A stretch of 64,000 bases of DNA. It comes from Xiphydria camelus. Its lineage: Eukaryota; Arthropoda; Insecta; Hymenoptera; Xiphydriidae. Below the pieces are notes generated by a model. It was not told the DNA's origin, searched no databases, and saw only the letters and a list, made by a program, of their open reading frames with translations. Where the stretch lies: NCBI GenBank assembly GCA_963678675.1, contig OY783192.1, positions 30,519,487 to 30,583,486 of the forward strand, read 5' to 3'. The translations under genes and the position numbers were made by a program. Each line of letters starts with the position of its first letter. The first letter of the stretch is position 1. Positions 27,201 through 42,800 of the stretch are shown here, piece after piece.

Positions 27201-30200
27201 GCATTTTCTGTAAGGTCCCGACCTGACAGAAATTGACAATTTTTTCGAAAAATGAAAATCTTCGGAATTGGAATCTCGACCACCCTATCCGATGTATTTT
27301 TTTACGCTGATTCCGAAAAGCACGGTTATTTGGTCGAAATCTCAAAGGAAATATGAAATAACGCTGATTTTGTGTATAAACAAATTTTTTTTTCCGCAAG
27401 ATATCATCGATATCTCGGTGTTCCGTTGAGATTTCATCAATAAATCTATCATTTTCGTAATCAGCGCGAAAAAATACATAAGATAGGATGGTCGAGAATT
27501 CGATTCCAGAGATTTCGATTTTTGCGAAAAATCGCATTTTCTGTAAGGTCCCGACCTTACAGAAATTGTCAATTTTTTCGAAAAATGAAAATCTTCGGAA
27601 TTGGAATCTCGACCACCCTATCCGATGTATTTTTTTACGCTGATTCCGAAAAGCACGGTTATTTGGTCGAAATCTCAAAGGAAATATGAAATAACGCCGA
27701 TTTTGTGTATAAAGAAATTTTTTTTCCGGAAGTAATCATCGATATCTCGGTGTTCCGTTGAGATTTCCTCAATACATCCATCATTTTCGTAATCAGCGCA
27801 AAAAAATACATAAGATAGGATGGTCGAGAATTCGATTCCAGAGATTTCGATTTTTGCGAAAAATCGCATTTTCTGTAAGGTCCCGACCTGACAGAAATTG
27901 TCAATTTTTTCGAAAAATGAAAATCTTCGGAATTGGAATCTCGACCACCCTATCCGATGTATTTTTTTAAGCTGATTCCGAAAAGCACGGTTATTTGGTC
28001 GAAATCTCAAAGGAAATATGAAATAACGCTGATTTTGTGTATAAAGAAATTTTTTTTTCCGCAAGAAATCATCGATATCTCGGTGTTCCGTTGAGATTTC
28101 ATCAATAAATATATCATTTTCGTAATCAGCGCGAGAAAATACATAAGATAGGATGGTCGAGAATTCGATTCCAGAGATTTCGATTTTTGCGAAAAATCGC
28201 ATTTTCTGTAAGGTCCCGACCTTACAGAAATTGACAATTTTTTCGAAAAATGAAAATCTTCGGAATTGGAATCTCGACCACCCTATCCGATGTATTTTTT
28301 TACGCTGATTCCGAAAAGCACGGTTATTTGGTCGAAATCTCAAAGGAAATATGAAATAACGCTGATTTTGTGTATAAACAAATTTTTTTTTCCGCAAGAT
28401 ATCATCGATATCTCGGTGTTCCGTTGAGATTTCATCAATAAATATATCATTTTCGTAATCAGCGCGAAAAAATACATAAGATAGGATGGTCGAGAATTCG
28501 ATTCCAGAGATTTCGATTTTTGCGAAAAATCGCATTTTCTGTAAGGTCCCGACCTGACAGAAATTGTCAATTTTTTCGAAAAATGAAAATCTTCGGAATT
28601 GGAATCTCGACCACCCTATCCGATGTATTTTTTTACGCTGATTCCGAAAAGCACGGTTATTTGGTCGAAATCTCAAAGGAAATATGAAATAACGCTGATT
28701 TTGTGTATAAACAAATTTTTTTTCCGCAAGATATCATCGATATCTCGGTGTTCCGTTGAGATTTCATCAATAAATATATCATTTTCGTAATCAGCGCGAA
28801 AAAATACATAAGATAGGATGGTCGAGAATTCGATTCCAGAGATTTCGATTTTTGCGAAAAATCGCATTTTCTGTAAGGTCCCGACCTGACAGAAATTGTC
28901 AATTTTTTCGAAAAATGAAAATCTTCGGAATTGGAATCTCGACCACCCTATCCGATGTATTTTTTTACGCTGATTCCGAAAAGCACGGTTATTTGGTCGA
29001 AATCTCAAAGGAAATATGAAATAACGCTGATTTTGTGTATAAACAAATTTTTTTTTCCGCAAGATATCATCGATATCTCGGTGTTCCGTTGAGATTTCCT
29101 CAATAAATCTATCATTTTCGTAATCAGCGCGAAAAAATACATAAGATAGGATGGTCGAGAATTCGATTCCAGAGATTTCGATTTTTGCGAAAAATCGCAT
29201 TTTCTGTAAGGTCCCGACCTTACAGAAATTGTCAATTTTTTCGAAAAATGAAAATCTTCGGAATTGGAATCTCGACCACCCTATCCGATGTATTTTTTTA
29301 CGCTGATTCCGAAAAGCACGGTTATTTGGTCGAAATCTCAAAGGAAATATGAAATAACGCTGATTTTGTGTATAAAAAAAATATTTTTTCCGCAAGAAAT
29401 CATCGATATCTCGGTGTTCCGTTGAGATTTCCTCAATAAATCTATCATTTTCGTAATCAGCGCGAAAAAATACATAAGATAGGATGGTCGAGAATTCGAT
29501 TCCAGAGATTTGGATTTTTGCGAAAAATCGCATTTTCTGTAAGGTCCCGACCTGACAGAAATTGTCAATTTTTTCGAAAAATGAAAATCTTCGGAATTGG
29601 AATCTCGACCACCCTATCCGATGTATTTTTTTACGCTGATTCCGAAAAGCACGGTTATTTGGTCGAAATCTCAAAGGAAATATGAAATAACGCTGATTTT
29701 GTGTATAAAAAAAATATTTTTTCCGCAAGAAATCATCGATATCTCGGTGTTCCGTTGAGATTTCATCAATAAATCTATCATTTTCGTAATCAGCGCGAAA
29801 AAATACATAAGATAGGACGGTCGAGAAATCTCTGGAATCGAATTCTGAATCACCCTATCTTATGTATTTTTTTACGCTGATTCCGAAAAGCACGGTTATT
29901 TGGTCGAAATCTCAAAGGAAATATGAAATAACGCTGATTTTGTGTATAAACAAATTTTTTTTCCGCAAGATATCATCGATATCTCGGTGTTCCGTTGAGA
30001 TTTCATCAATAAATATATCATTTTCGTAATCAGCGCGAAAAAATACATAAGATAGGATGGTCGAGAATTCGATTCCAGAGATTTCGATTTTTGCGAAAAA
30101 TCGCATTTTCTGTAAGGTCCCGACCTTACAGAAATTGTCAATTTTTTCGAAAAATGAAAATCTTCGGAATTGGAATCTCGACCACCCTATCCGATGTATT

Positions 30201-33200
30201 TTTTTACGCTGATTCCGAAAAGCACGGTTATTTGGTCGAAATCTCAAAGGAAATATGAAATAACGCTGATTTTGTGTATAAAGAAATTTTTTTTTCCGCA
30301 AGAAAACATCGATATCTCGGTGTTCCGTTGAGATTTCATCAATAAATATATCATTTTCGTAATCAGCGCGAAAAAATACATAAGATAGGATGGTCGAGAA
30401 TTCGATTCCAGAGATTTCGATTTTTGCGAAAAATCGCATTTTCTGTAAGGTCCCGACCTGACAGAAATTGTCAATTTTTTCGAAAAATGAAAATCTTCGG
30501 AATTGGAATCTCGACCACCCTATCCGATGTATTTTTTTACGCTGATTCCGAAAAGCACGGTTATTTGGTCGAAATCTCAAAGGAAATATGAAATAACGCT
30601 GATTTTGTGTATAAAGAAATTTTTTTTTCCGCAAGAAATCATCGATATCTCGGTGTTCCGTTGAGATTTCGTCAATAAATATATCATTTTCGTAATCAGC
30701 GCGAAAAAATACATAAGATAGGATGGTCGAGAATTCGATTCCAGAGATTTCGATTTTTGCGAAAAATCGCATTTTCTGTAAGGTCCCGACCTTACAGAAA
30801 TTGTCAATTTTTTCGAAAAATGAAAATCTTCGGAATTGGAATCTCGACCACCCTATCCGATGTATTTTTTACGCTGATTCCGAAAAGCACGGTTATTTGG
30901 TCGAAATCTCAAAGGAAATATGAAATAACGCTGATTTTGTGTATAAAGAAATTTTTTTTTCCGCAAGAAAACATCGATATCTCGGTGTTCCGTTGAGATT
31001 TCATCAATAAATATATCATTTTCGTAATCAGCGCGAAAAAATACATAAGATAGGATGGTCGAGAATTCGATTCCAGAGATTTCGATTTTTGCGAAAAATC
31101 GCATTTTCTGTAAGGTCCCGACCTGACAGAAATTGTCAATTTTTTCGAAAAATGAAAATCTTCGGAATTGGAATCTCGACCACCCTATCCGATGTATTTT
31201 TTTACGCTGATTCCGAAAAGCACGGTTATTTGGTCGAAATCTCAAAGGAAATATGAAATAACGCTGATTTTGTGTATAAAGAAATTTTTTTTTCCGCAAG
31301 AAATCATCGATATCTCGGTGTTCCGTTGAGATTTCATCAATAAATATATCATTTTCGTAATCAGCGCGAGAAAATACATAAGATAGGATGGTCGAGAATT
31401 CGATTCCAGAGATTTCGATTTTTGCGAAAAATCGCATTTTCTGTAAGGTCCCGACCTTACAGAAATTGACAATTTTTTCGAAAAATGAAAATCTTCGGAA
31501 TTGGAATCTCGACCACCCTATCCGATGTATTTTTTTACGCTGATTCCGAAAAGCACGGTTATTTGGTCGAAATCTCAAAGGAAATATGAAATAACGCTGA
31601 TTTTGTGTATAAAAAAAATATTTTTTCCGCAAGAAATCATCGATATCTCGGTGTTCCGTTGAGATTTCATCAATAAATCTATCATTTTCGTAATCAGCGC
31701 GAAAAAATACATAAGATAGGACGGTCGAGAAATCTCTGGAATCGAATTCTGAATCACCCTATCTTATGTATTTTTTTACGCTGATTCCGAAAAGCACGGT
31801 TATTTGGTCGAAATCTCAAAGGAAATATGAAATAACGCTGATTTTGTGTATAAACAAATTTTTTTTTCCGCAAGAAAACATCGATATCTCGGTGTTCCGT
31901 TGAGATTTCATCAATAAATCTATCATTTTCGTAATCAGCGCGAAAAAATACATAAGATAGGACGGTCGAGAAATCTCTGGAATCGAATTCTGAATCACCC
32001 TATCTTATGTATTTTTTTACGCTGATTCCGAAAAGCACGGTTATTTGGTCGAAATCTCAAAGGAAATATGAAATAACGCTGATTTTGTGTATAAAGAAAT
32101 TTTTTTTTCCGCAAGAAAACATCGATATCTCGGTGTTCCGTTGAGATTTCATCAATAAATATATCATTTTCGTAATCAGCGCGAAAAAATACATAAGATA
32201 GGATGGTCGAGAATTCGATTCCAGAGATTTCGATTTTTGCGAAAAATCGCATTTTCTGTAAGGTCCCGACCTGACAGAAATTGTCAATTTTTTCGAAAAA
32301 TGAAAATCTTCGGAATTGGAATCTCGACCACCCTATCCGATGTATTTTTTTAAGCTGATTCCGAAAAGCACGGTTATTTGGTCGAAATCTCAAAGGAAAT
32401 ATGAAATAACGCTGATTTTGTGTATAAAGAAATTTTTTTTTCCGCAAGAAATCATCGATATCTCGGTGTTCCGTTGAGATTTCATCAATAAATATATCAT
32501 TTTCGTAATCAGCGCGAGAAAATACATAAGATAGGATGGTCGAGAATTCGATTCCAGAGATTTCGATTTTTGCGAAAAATCGCATTTTCTGTAAGGTCCC
32601 GACCTTACAGAAATTGACAATTTTTTCGAAAAATGAAAATCTTCGGAATTGGAATCTCGACCACCCTATCCGATGTATTTTTTTACGCTGATTCCGAAAA
32701 GCACGGTTATTTGGTCGAAATCTCAAAGGAAATATGAAATAACGCTGATTTTGTGTATAAACAAATTTTTTTTTCCGCAAGATATCATCGATATCTCGGT
32801 GTTCCGTTGAGATTTCATCAATAAATATATCATTTTCGTAATCAGCGCGAAAAAATACATAAGATAGGATGGTCGAGAATTCGATTCCAGAGATTTCGAT
32901 TTTTGCGAAAAATCGCATTTTCTGTAAGGTCCCGACCTGACAGAAATTGTCAATTTTTTCGAAAAATGAAAATCTTCGGAATTGGAATCTCGACCACCCT
33001 ATCCGATGTATTTTTTTACGCTGATTCCGAAAAGCACGGTTATTTCGTCGAAATCTCAAAGGAAATATGAAATAACGCTGATTTTGTGTATAAAGAAATT
33101 TTTTTTTCCGCAAGAAAACATCGATATCTCGGTGTTCCGTTGAGATTTCATCAATAAATATATCATTTTCGTAATCAGCGCGAAAAAATACATAAGATAG

Positions 33201-36200
33201 GATGGTCGAGAATTCGATTCCAGAGATTTCGATTTTTGCGAAAAATCGCATTTTCTGTAAGGTCCCGACCTTACAGAAATTGACAATTTTTTCGAAAAAT
33301 GAAAATCTTCGGAATTGGAATCTCGACCACCCTATCCGATGTATTTTTTTACGCTGATTCCGAAAAGCACGGTTATTTGGTCGAAATCTCAAAGGAAATA
33401 TGAAATAACGCTGATTTTGTGTATAAACAAATTTTTTTTTCCGCAAGATATCATCGATATCTCGGTGTTCCGTTGAGATTTCATCAATAAATATATCATT
33501 TTCGTAATCAGCGCGAAAAAATACATAAGATAGGATGGTCGAGAATTCGATTCCAGAGATTTCGATTTTTGCGAAAAATCGCATTTTCTGTAAGGTCCCG
33601 ACCTGACAGAAATTGTCAATTTTTTCGAAAAATGAAAATCTTCGGAATTGGAATCTCGACCACCCTATCCGATGTATTTTTTTACGCTGATTCCGAAAAG
33701 CACGGTTATTTCGTCGAAATCTCAAAGGAAATATGAAATAACGCTGATTTTGTGTATAAAGAAATTTTTTTTTCCGCAAGAAAACATCGATATCTCGGTG
33801 TTCCGTTGAGATTTCATCAATAAATATATCATTTTCGTAATCAGCGCGAAAAAATACATAAGATAGGATGGTCGAGAATTCGATTCCAGAGATTTCGATT
33901 TTTGCGAAAAATCGCATTTTCTGTAAGGTCCCGACCTGACAGAAATTGTCAATTTTTTCGAAAAATGAAAATCTTCGGAATTGGAATCTCGACCACCCTA
34001 TCCGATGTATTTTTTTAAGCTGATTCCGAAAAGCACGGTTATTTGGTCGAAATCTCAAAGGAAATATGAAATAACGCTGATTTTGTGTATAAAGACATTT
34101 TTTTTTCCGCAAGAAATCATCGATATCTCGGTGTTCCGTTGAGATTTCATCAATAAATATATCATTTTCGTAATCAGCGCGAGAAAATACATAAGATAGG
34201 ATGGTCGAGAATTCGATTCCAGAGATTTCGATTTTTGCGAAAAATCGCATTTTCTGTAAGGTCCCGACCTTACAGAAATTGACAATTTTTTCGAAAAATG
34301 AAAATCTTCGGAATTGGAATCTCGACCACCCTATCCGATGTATTTTTTTACGCTGATTCCGAAAAGCACGGTTATTTGGTCGAAATCTCAAAGGAAATAT
34401 GAAATAACGCTGATTTTGTGTATAAACAAATTTTTTTTTCCGCAAGATATCATCGATATCTCGGTGTTCCGTTGAGATTTCATCAATAAATATATCATTT
34501 TCGTAATCAGCGCGAAAAAATACATAAGATAGGATGGTCGAGAATTCGATTCCAGAGATTTCGATTTTTGCGAAAAATCGCATTTTCTGTAAGGTCCCGA
34601 CCTGACAGAAATTGTCAATTTTTTCGAAAAATGAAAATCTTCGGAATTGGAATCTCGACCACCCTATCCGATGTATTTTTTTACGCTGATTCCGAAAAGC
34701 ACGGTTATTTGGTCGAAATCTCAAAGGAAATATGAAATAACGCTGATTTTGTGTATAAACAAATTTTTTTTTCCGCAAGATATCATCGATATCTCGGTGT
34801 TCCGTTGAGATTTCATCAATAAATATATCATTTTCGTAATCAGCGCGAAAAAATACATAAGATAGGATGGTCGAGAATTCGATTCCAGAGATTTCGATTT
34901 TTGCGAAAAATCGCATTTTCTGTAAGGTCCCGACCTGACAGAAATTGTCAATTTTTTCGAAAAATGAAAATCTTCGGAATTGGAATCTCGACCACCCTAT
35001 CCGATGTATTTTTTTACGCTGATTCCGAAAAGCACGGTTATTTGGTCGAAATCTCAAAGGAAATATGAAATAACGCTGATTTTGTGTATAAAAAAAATAT
35101 TTTTTCCGCAAGAAATCATCGATATCTCGGTGTTCCGTTGAGATTTCCTCAATAAATCTATCATTTTCGTAATCAGCGCGAAAAAATACATAAGATAGGA
35201 TGGTCGAGAATTCGATTCCAGAGATTTCGATTTTTGCGAAAAATCGCATTTTCTGTAAGGTCCCGACCTTACAGAAATTGTCAATTTTTTCGAAAAATGA
35301 AAATCTTCGGAATTGGAATCTCGACCACCCTATCCGATGTATTTTTTTACGCTGATTCCGAAAAGCACGGTTATTTGGTCGAAATCTCAAAGGAAATATG
35401 AAATAACGCTGATTTTGTGTATAAACAAATTTTTTTTTCCGCAAGATATCATCGATATCTCGGTGTTCCGTTGAGATTTCATCAATAAATATATCATTTT
35501 CGTAATCAGCGCGAAAAAATACATAAGATAGGATGGTCGAGAATTCGATTCCAGAGATTTCGATTTTTGCGAAAAATCGCATTTTCTGTAAGGTCCCGAC
35601 CTGACAGAAATTGTCAATTTTTTCGAAAAATGAAAATCTTCGGAATTGGAATCTCGACCACCCTATCCGATGTATTTTTTTACGCTGATTCCGAAAAGCA
35701 CGGTTATTTGGTCGAAATCTCAAAGGAAATATGAAATAACGCTGATTTTGTGTATAAAGAAATTTTTTTTTCCGCAAGAAAACATCGATATCTCGGTGTT
35801 CCGTTGAGATTTCATCAATAAATATATCATTTTCGTAATCAGCGCGAAAAAATACATAAGATAGGATGGTCGAGAATTCGATTCCAGAGATTTCGATTTT
35901 TGCGAAAAATCGCATTTTCTGTAAGGTCCCGACCTGACAGAAATTGTCAATTTTTTCGAAAAATGAAAATCTTCGGAATTGGAATCTCGACCACCCTATC
36001 CGATGTATTTTTTTACGCTGATTCCGAAAAGCACGGTTATTTGGTCGAAATCTCAAAGGAAATATGAAATAACGCTGATTTTGTGTATAAAGAAATTTTT
36101 TTTTCCGCAAGAAATCATCGATATCTCGGTGTTCCGTTGAGATTTCGTCAATAAATATATCATTTTCGTAATCAGCGCGAAAAAATACATAAGATAGGAT

Positions 36201-39200
36201 GGTCGAGAATTCGATTCCAGAGATTTCGATTTTTGCGAAAAATCGCATTTTCTGTAAGGTCCCGACCTTACAGAAATTGTCAATTTTTTCGAAAAATGAA
36301 AATCTTCGGAATTGGAATCTCGACCACCCTATCCGATGTATTTTTTACGCTGATTCCGAAAAGCACGGTTATTTGGTCGAAATCTCAAAGGAAATATGAA
36401 ATAACGCTGATTTTGTGTATAAAGAAATTTTTTTTTCCGCAAGAAAACATCGATATCTCGGTGTTCCGTTGAGATTTCATCAATAAATATATCATTTTCG
36501 TAATCAGCGCGAGAAAATACATAAGATAGGATGGTCGAGAATTCGATTCCAGAGATTTCGATTTTTGCGAAAAATCGCATTTTCTGTAAGGTCCCGACCT
36601 TACAGAAATTGACAATTTTTTCGAAAAATGAAAATCTTCGGAATTGGAATCTCGACCACCCTATCCGATGTATTTTTTTACGCTGATTCCGAAAAGCACG
36701 GTTATTTGGTCGAAATCTCAAAGGAAATATGAAATAACGCTGATTTTGTGTATAAAAAAAATATTTTTTCCGCAAGAAATCATCGATATCTCGGTGTTCC
36801 GTTGAGATTTCATCAATAAATCTATCATTTTCGTAATCAGCGCGAAAAAATACATAAGATAGGACGGTCGAGAAATCTCTGGAATCGAATTCTGAATCAC
36901 CCTATCTTATGTATTTTTTTACGCTGATTCCGAAAAGCACGGTTATTTGGTCGAAATCTCAAAGGAAATATGAAATAACGCTGATTTTGTGTATAAACAA
37001 ATTTTTTTTTCCGCAAGAAAACATCGATATCTCGGTGTTCCGTTGAGATTTCATCAATAAATCTATCATTTTCGTAATCAGCGCGAAAAAATACATAAGA
37101 TAGGACGGTCGAGAAATCTCTGGAATCGAATTCTGAATCACCCTATCTTATGTATTTTTTTACGCTGATTCCGAAAAGCACGGTTATTTGGTCGAAATCT
37201 CAAAGGAAATATGAAATAACGCTGATTTTGTGTATAAAGAAATTTTTTTTTCCGCAAGAAAACATCGATATCTCGGTGTTCCGTTGAGATTTCATCAATA
37301 AATATATCATTTTCGTAATCAGCGCGAAAAAATACATAAGATAGGATGGTCGAGAATTCGATTCCAGAGATTTCGATTTTTGCGAAAAATCGCATTTTCT
37401 GTAAGGTCCCGACCTGACAGAAATTGACAATTTTTTCGAAAAATGAAAATCTTCGGAATTGGAATCTCGACCACCCTATCCGATGTATTTTTTTACGCTG
37501 ATTCCGAAAAGCACGGTTATTTGGTCGAAATCTCAAAGGAAATATGAAATAACGCTGATTTTGTGTATAAACAAATTTTTTTTTCCGCAAGATATCATCG
37601 ATATCTCGGTGTTCCGTTGAGATTTCATCAATAAATATATCATTTTCGTAATCAGCGCGAAAAAATACATAAGATAGGATGGTCGAGAATTCGATTCCAG
37701 AGATTTCGATTTTTGCGAAAAATCGCATTTTCTGTAAGGTCCCGACCTGACAGAAATTGTCAATTTTTTCGAAAAATGAAAATCTTCGGAATTGGAATCT
37801 CGACCACCCTATCCGATGTATTTTTTTACGCTGATTCCGAAAAGCACGGTTATTTGGTCGAAATCTCAAAGGAAATATGAAATAACGCTGATTTTGTGTA
37901 TAAACAAATTTTTTTTTCCGCAAGATATCATCGATATCTCGGTGTTCCGTTGAGATTTCATCAATAAATATATCATTTTCGTAATCAGCGCGAAAAAATA
38001 CATAAGATAGGATGGTCGAGAATTCGATTCCAGAGATTTCGATTTTTGCGAAAAATCGCATTTTCTGTAAGGTCCCGACCTGACAGAAATTGTCAATTTT
38101 TTCGAAAAATGAAAATCTTCGGAATTGGAATCTCGACCACCCTATCCGATGTATTTTTTTACGCTGATTCCGAAAAGCACGGTTATTTGGTCGAAATCTC
38201 AAAGGAAATATGAAATAACGCTGATTTTGTGTATAAAAAAAATATTTTTTCCGCAAGAAATCATCGATATCTCGGTGTTCCGTTGAGATTTCCTCAATAA
38301 ATCTATCATTTTCGTAATCAGCGCGAAAAAATACATAAGATAGGATGGTCGAGAATTCGATTCCAGAGATTTCGATTTTTGCGAAAAATCGCATTTTCTG
38401 TAAGGTCCCGACCTTACAGAAATTGTCAATTTTTTCGAAAAATGAAAATCTTCGGAATTGGAATCTCGACCACCCTATCCGATGTATTTTTTTACGCTGA
38501 TTCCGAAAAGCACGGTTATTTGGTCGAAATCTCAAAGGAAATATGAAATAACGCCGATTTTGTGTATAAAGAAATTTTTTTTCCGGAAGTAATCATCGAT
38601 ATCTCGGTGTTCCGTTGAGATTTCCTCAATACATCCATCATTTTCGTAATCAGCGCAAAAAAATACATAAGATAGGATGGTCGAGAATTCGATTCCAGAG
38701 ATTTCGATTTTTGCGAAAAATCGCATTTTCTGTAAGGTCCCGACCTGACAGAAATTGTCAATTTTTTCGAAAAATGAAAATCTTCGGAATTGGAATCTCG
38801 ACCACCCTATCCGATGTATTTTTTTAAGCTGATTCCGAAAAGCACGGTTATTTGGTCGAAATCTCAAAGGAAATATGAAATAACGCTGATTTTGTGTATA
38901 AAGAAATTTTTTTTTCCGCAAGAAATCATCGATATCTCGGTGTTCCGTTGAGATTTCATCAATAAATATATCATTTTCGTAATCAGCGCGAGAAAATACA
39001 TAAGATAGGATGGTCGAGAATTCGATTCCAGAGATTTCGATTTTTGCGAAAAATCGCATTTTCTGTAAGGTCCCGACCTTACAGAAATTGACAATTTTTT
39101 CGAAAAATGAAAATCTTCGGAATTGGAATCTCGACCACCCTATCCGATGTATTTTTTTACGCTGATTCCGAAAAGCACGGTTATTTGGTCGAAATCTCAA

Positions 39201-39861
39201 AGGAAATATGAAATAACGCTGATTTTGTGTATAAACAAATTTTTTTTTCCGCAAGATATCATCGATATCTCGGTGTTCCGTTGAGATTTCATCAATAAAT
39301 ATATCATTTTCGTAATCAGCGCGAAAAAATACATAAGATAGGATGGTCGAGAATTCGATTCCAGAGATTTCGATTTTTGCGAAAAATCGCATTTTCTGTA
39401 AGGTCCCGACCTGACAGAAATTGTCAATTTTTTCGAAAAATGAAAATCTTCGGAATTGGAATCTCGACCACCCTATCCGATGTATTTTTTTACGCTGATT
39501 CCGAAAAGCACGGTTATTTGGTCGAAATCTCAAAGGAAATATGAAATAACGCTGATTTTGTGTATAAACAAATTTTTTTTCCGCAAGATATCATCGATAT
39601 CTCGGTGTTCCGTTGAGATTTCATCAATAAATATATCATTTTCGTAATCAGCGCGAAAAAATACATAAGATAGGATGGTCGAGAATTCGATTCCAGAGAT
39701 TTCGATTTTTGCGAAAAATCGCATTTTCTGTAAGGTCCCGACCTGACAGAAATTGTCAATTTTTTCGAAAAATGAAAATCTTCGGAATTGGAATCTCGAC
39801 CACCCTATCCGATGTATTTTTTTACGCTGATTCCGAAAAGCACGGTTATTTGGTCGAAATC

Positions 39862-42800
39862 TCAAAGGAAATATGAAATAACGCTGATTTTGTGTATAAA
39901 CAAATTTTTTTTTCCGCAAGATATCATCGATATCTCGGTGTTCCGTTGAGATTTCCTCAATAAATCTATCATTTTCGTAATCAGCGCGAAAAAATACATA
40001 AGATAGGATGGTCGAGAATTCGATTCCAGAGATTTCGATTTTTGCGAAAAATCGCATTTTCTGTAAGGTCCCGACCTTACAGAAATTGTCAATTTTTTCG
40101 AAAAATGAAAATCTTCGGAATTGGAATCTCGACCACCCTATCCGATGTATTTTTTTACGCTGATTCCGAAAAGCACGGTTATTTGGTCGAAATCTCAAAG
40201 GAAATATGAAATAACGCTGATTTTGTGTATAAAAAAAATATTTTTTCCGCAAGAAATCATCGATATCTCGGTGTTCCGTTGAGATTTCCTCAATAAATCT
40301 ATCATTTTCGTAATCAGCGCGAAAAAATACATAAGATAGGATGGTCGAGAATTCGATTCCAGAGATTTGGATTTTTGCGAAAAATCGCATTTTCTGTAAG
40401 GTCCCGACCTGACAGAAATTGTCAATTTTTTCGAAAAATGAAAATCTTCGGAATTGGAATCTCGACCACCCTATCCGATGTATTTTTTTACGCTGATTCC
40501 GAAAAGCACGGTTATTTGGTCGAAATCTCAAAGGAAATATGAAATAACGCTGATTTTGTGTATAAAAAAAATATTTTTTCCGCAAGAAATCATCGATATC
40601 TCGGTGTTCCGTTGAGATTTCATCAATAAATCTATCATTTTCGTAATCAGCGCGAAAAAATACATAAGATAGGACGGTCGAGAAATCTCTGGAATCGAAT
40701 TCTGAATCACCCTATCTTATGTATTTTTTTACGCTGATTCCGAAAAGCACGGTTATTTGGTCGAAATCTCAAAGGAAATATGAAATAACGCTGATTTTGT
40801 GTATAAACAAATTTTTTTTCCGCAAGATATCATCGATATCTCGGTGTTCCGTTGAGATTTCATCAATAAATATATCATTTTCGTAATCAGCGCGAAAAAA
40901 TACATAAGATAGGATGGTCGAGAATTCGATTCCAGAGATTTCGATTTTTGCGAAAAATCGCATTTTCTGTAAGGTCCCGACCTTACAGAAATTGTCAATT
41001 TTTTCGAAAAATGAAAATCTTCGGAATTGGAATCTCGACCACCCTATCCGATGTATTTTTTTACGCTGATTCCGAAAAGCACGGTTATTTGGTCGAAATC
41101 TCAAAGGAAATATGAAATAACGCTGATTTTGTGTATAAAGAAATTTTTTTTTCCGCAAGAAAACATCGATATCTCGGTGTTCCGTTGAGATTTCATCAAT
41201 AAATATATCATTTTCGTAATCAGCGCGAAAAAATACATAAGATAGGATGGTCGAGAATTCGATTCCAGAGATTTCGATTTTTGCGAAAAATCGCATTTTC
41301 TGTAAGGTCCCGACCTGACAGAAATTGTCAATTTTTTCGAAAAATGAAAATCTTCGGAATTGGAATCTCGACCACCCTATCCGATGTATTTTTTTACGCT
41401 GATTCCGAAAAGCACGGTTATTTGGTCGAAATCTCAAAGGAAATATGAAATAACGCTGATTTTGTGTATAAAGAAATTTTTTTTTCCGCAAGAAATCATC
41501 GATATCTCGGTGTTCCGTTGAGATTTCGTCAATAAATATATCATTTTCGTAATCAGCGCGAAAAAATACATAAGATAGGATGGTCGAGAATTCGATTCCA
41601 GAGATTTCGATTTTTGCGAAAAATCGCATTTTCTGTAAGGTCCCGACCTTACAGAAATTGTCAATTTTTTCGAAAAATGAAAATCTTCGGAATTGGAATC
41701 TCGACCACCCTATCCGATGTATTTTTTTACGCTGATTCCGAAAAGCACGGTTATTTGGTCGAAATCTCAAAGGAAGTATGAAATAACGCTGATTTTGTGT
41801 ATAAAGAAATTTTTTTTTCCGCAAGAAAACATCGATATCTCGGTGTTCCGTTGAGATTTCATCAATAAATATATCATTTTCGTAATCAGCGCGAAAAAAT
41901 ACATAAGATAGGATGGTCGAGAATTCGATTCCAGAGATTTCGATTTTTGCGAAAAATCGCATTTTCTGTAAGGTCCCGACCTGACAGAAATTGTCAATTT
42001 TTTCGAAAAATGAAAATCTTCGGAATTGGAATCTCGACCACCCTATCCGATGTATTTTTTTACGCTGATTCCGAAAAGCACGGTTATTTGGTCGAAATCT
42101 CAAAGGAAATATGAAATAACGCTGATTTTGTGTATAAAGAAATTTTTTTTTCCGCAAGAAATCATCGATATCTCGGTGTTCCGTTGAGATTTCATCAATA
42201 AATCTATCATTTTCGTAATCAGCGCGAAAAAATACATAAGATAGGACGGTCGAGAAATCTCTGGAATCGAATTCTGAATCACCCTATCTTATGTATTTTT
42301 TTCCGCTGATTCCGAAAAGCACGGTTATTTGGTCGAAATCTCAAAGGAAATATGAAATAACGCTGATTTTGTGTATAAACAAATTTTTTTTTCCGCAAGA
42401 AAACATCGATATCTCGGTGTTCCGTTGAGATTTCATCAATAAATCTATCATTTTCGTAATCAGCGCGAAAAAATACATAAGATAGGACGGTCGAGAAATC
42501 TCTGGAATCGAATTCTGAATCACCCTATCTTATGTATTTTTTTACGCTGATTCCGAAAAGCACGGTTATTTGGTCGAAATCTCAAAGGAAATATGAAATA
42601 ACGCTGATTTTGTGTATAAAGAAATTTTTTTTTCCGCAAGAAAACATCGATATCTCGGTGTTCCGTTGAGATTTCATCAATAAATATATCATTTTCGTAA
42701 TCAGCGCGAAAAAATACATAAGATAGGATGGTCGAGAATTCGATTCCAGAGATTTCGATTTTTGCGAAAAATCGCATTTTCTGTAAGGTCCCGACCTGAC

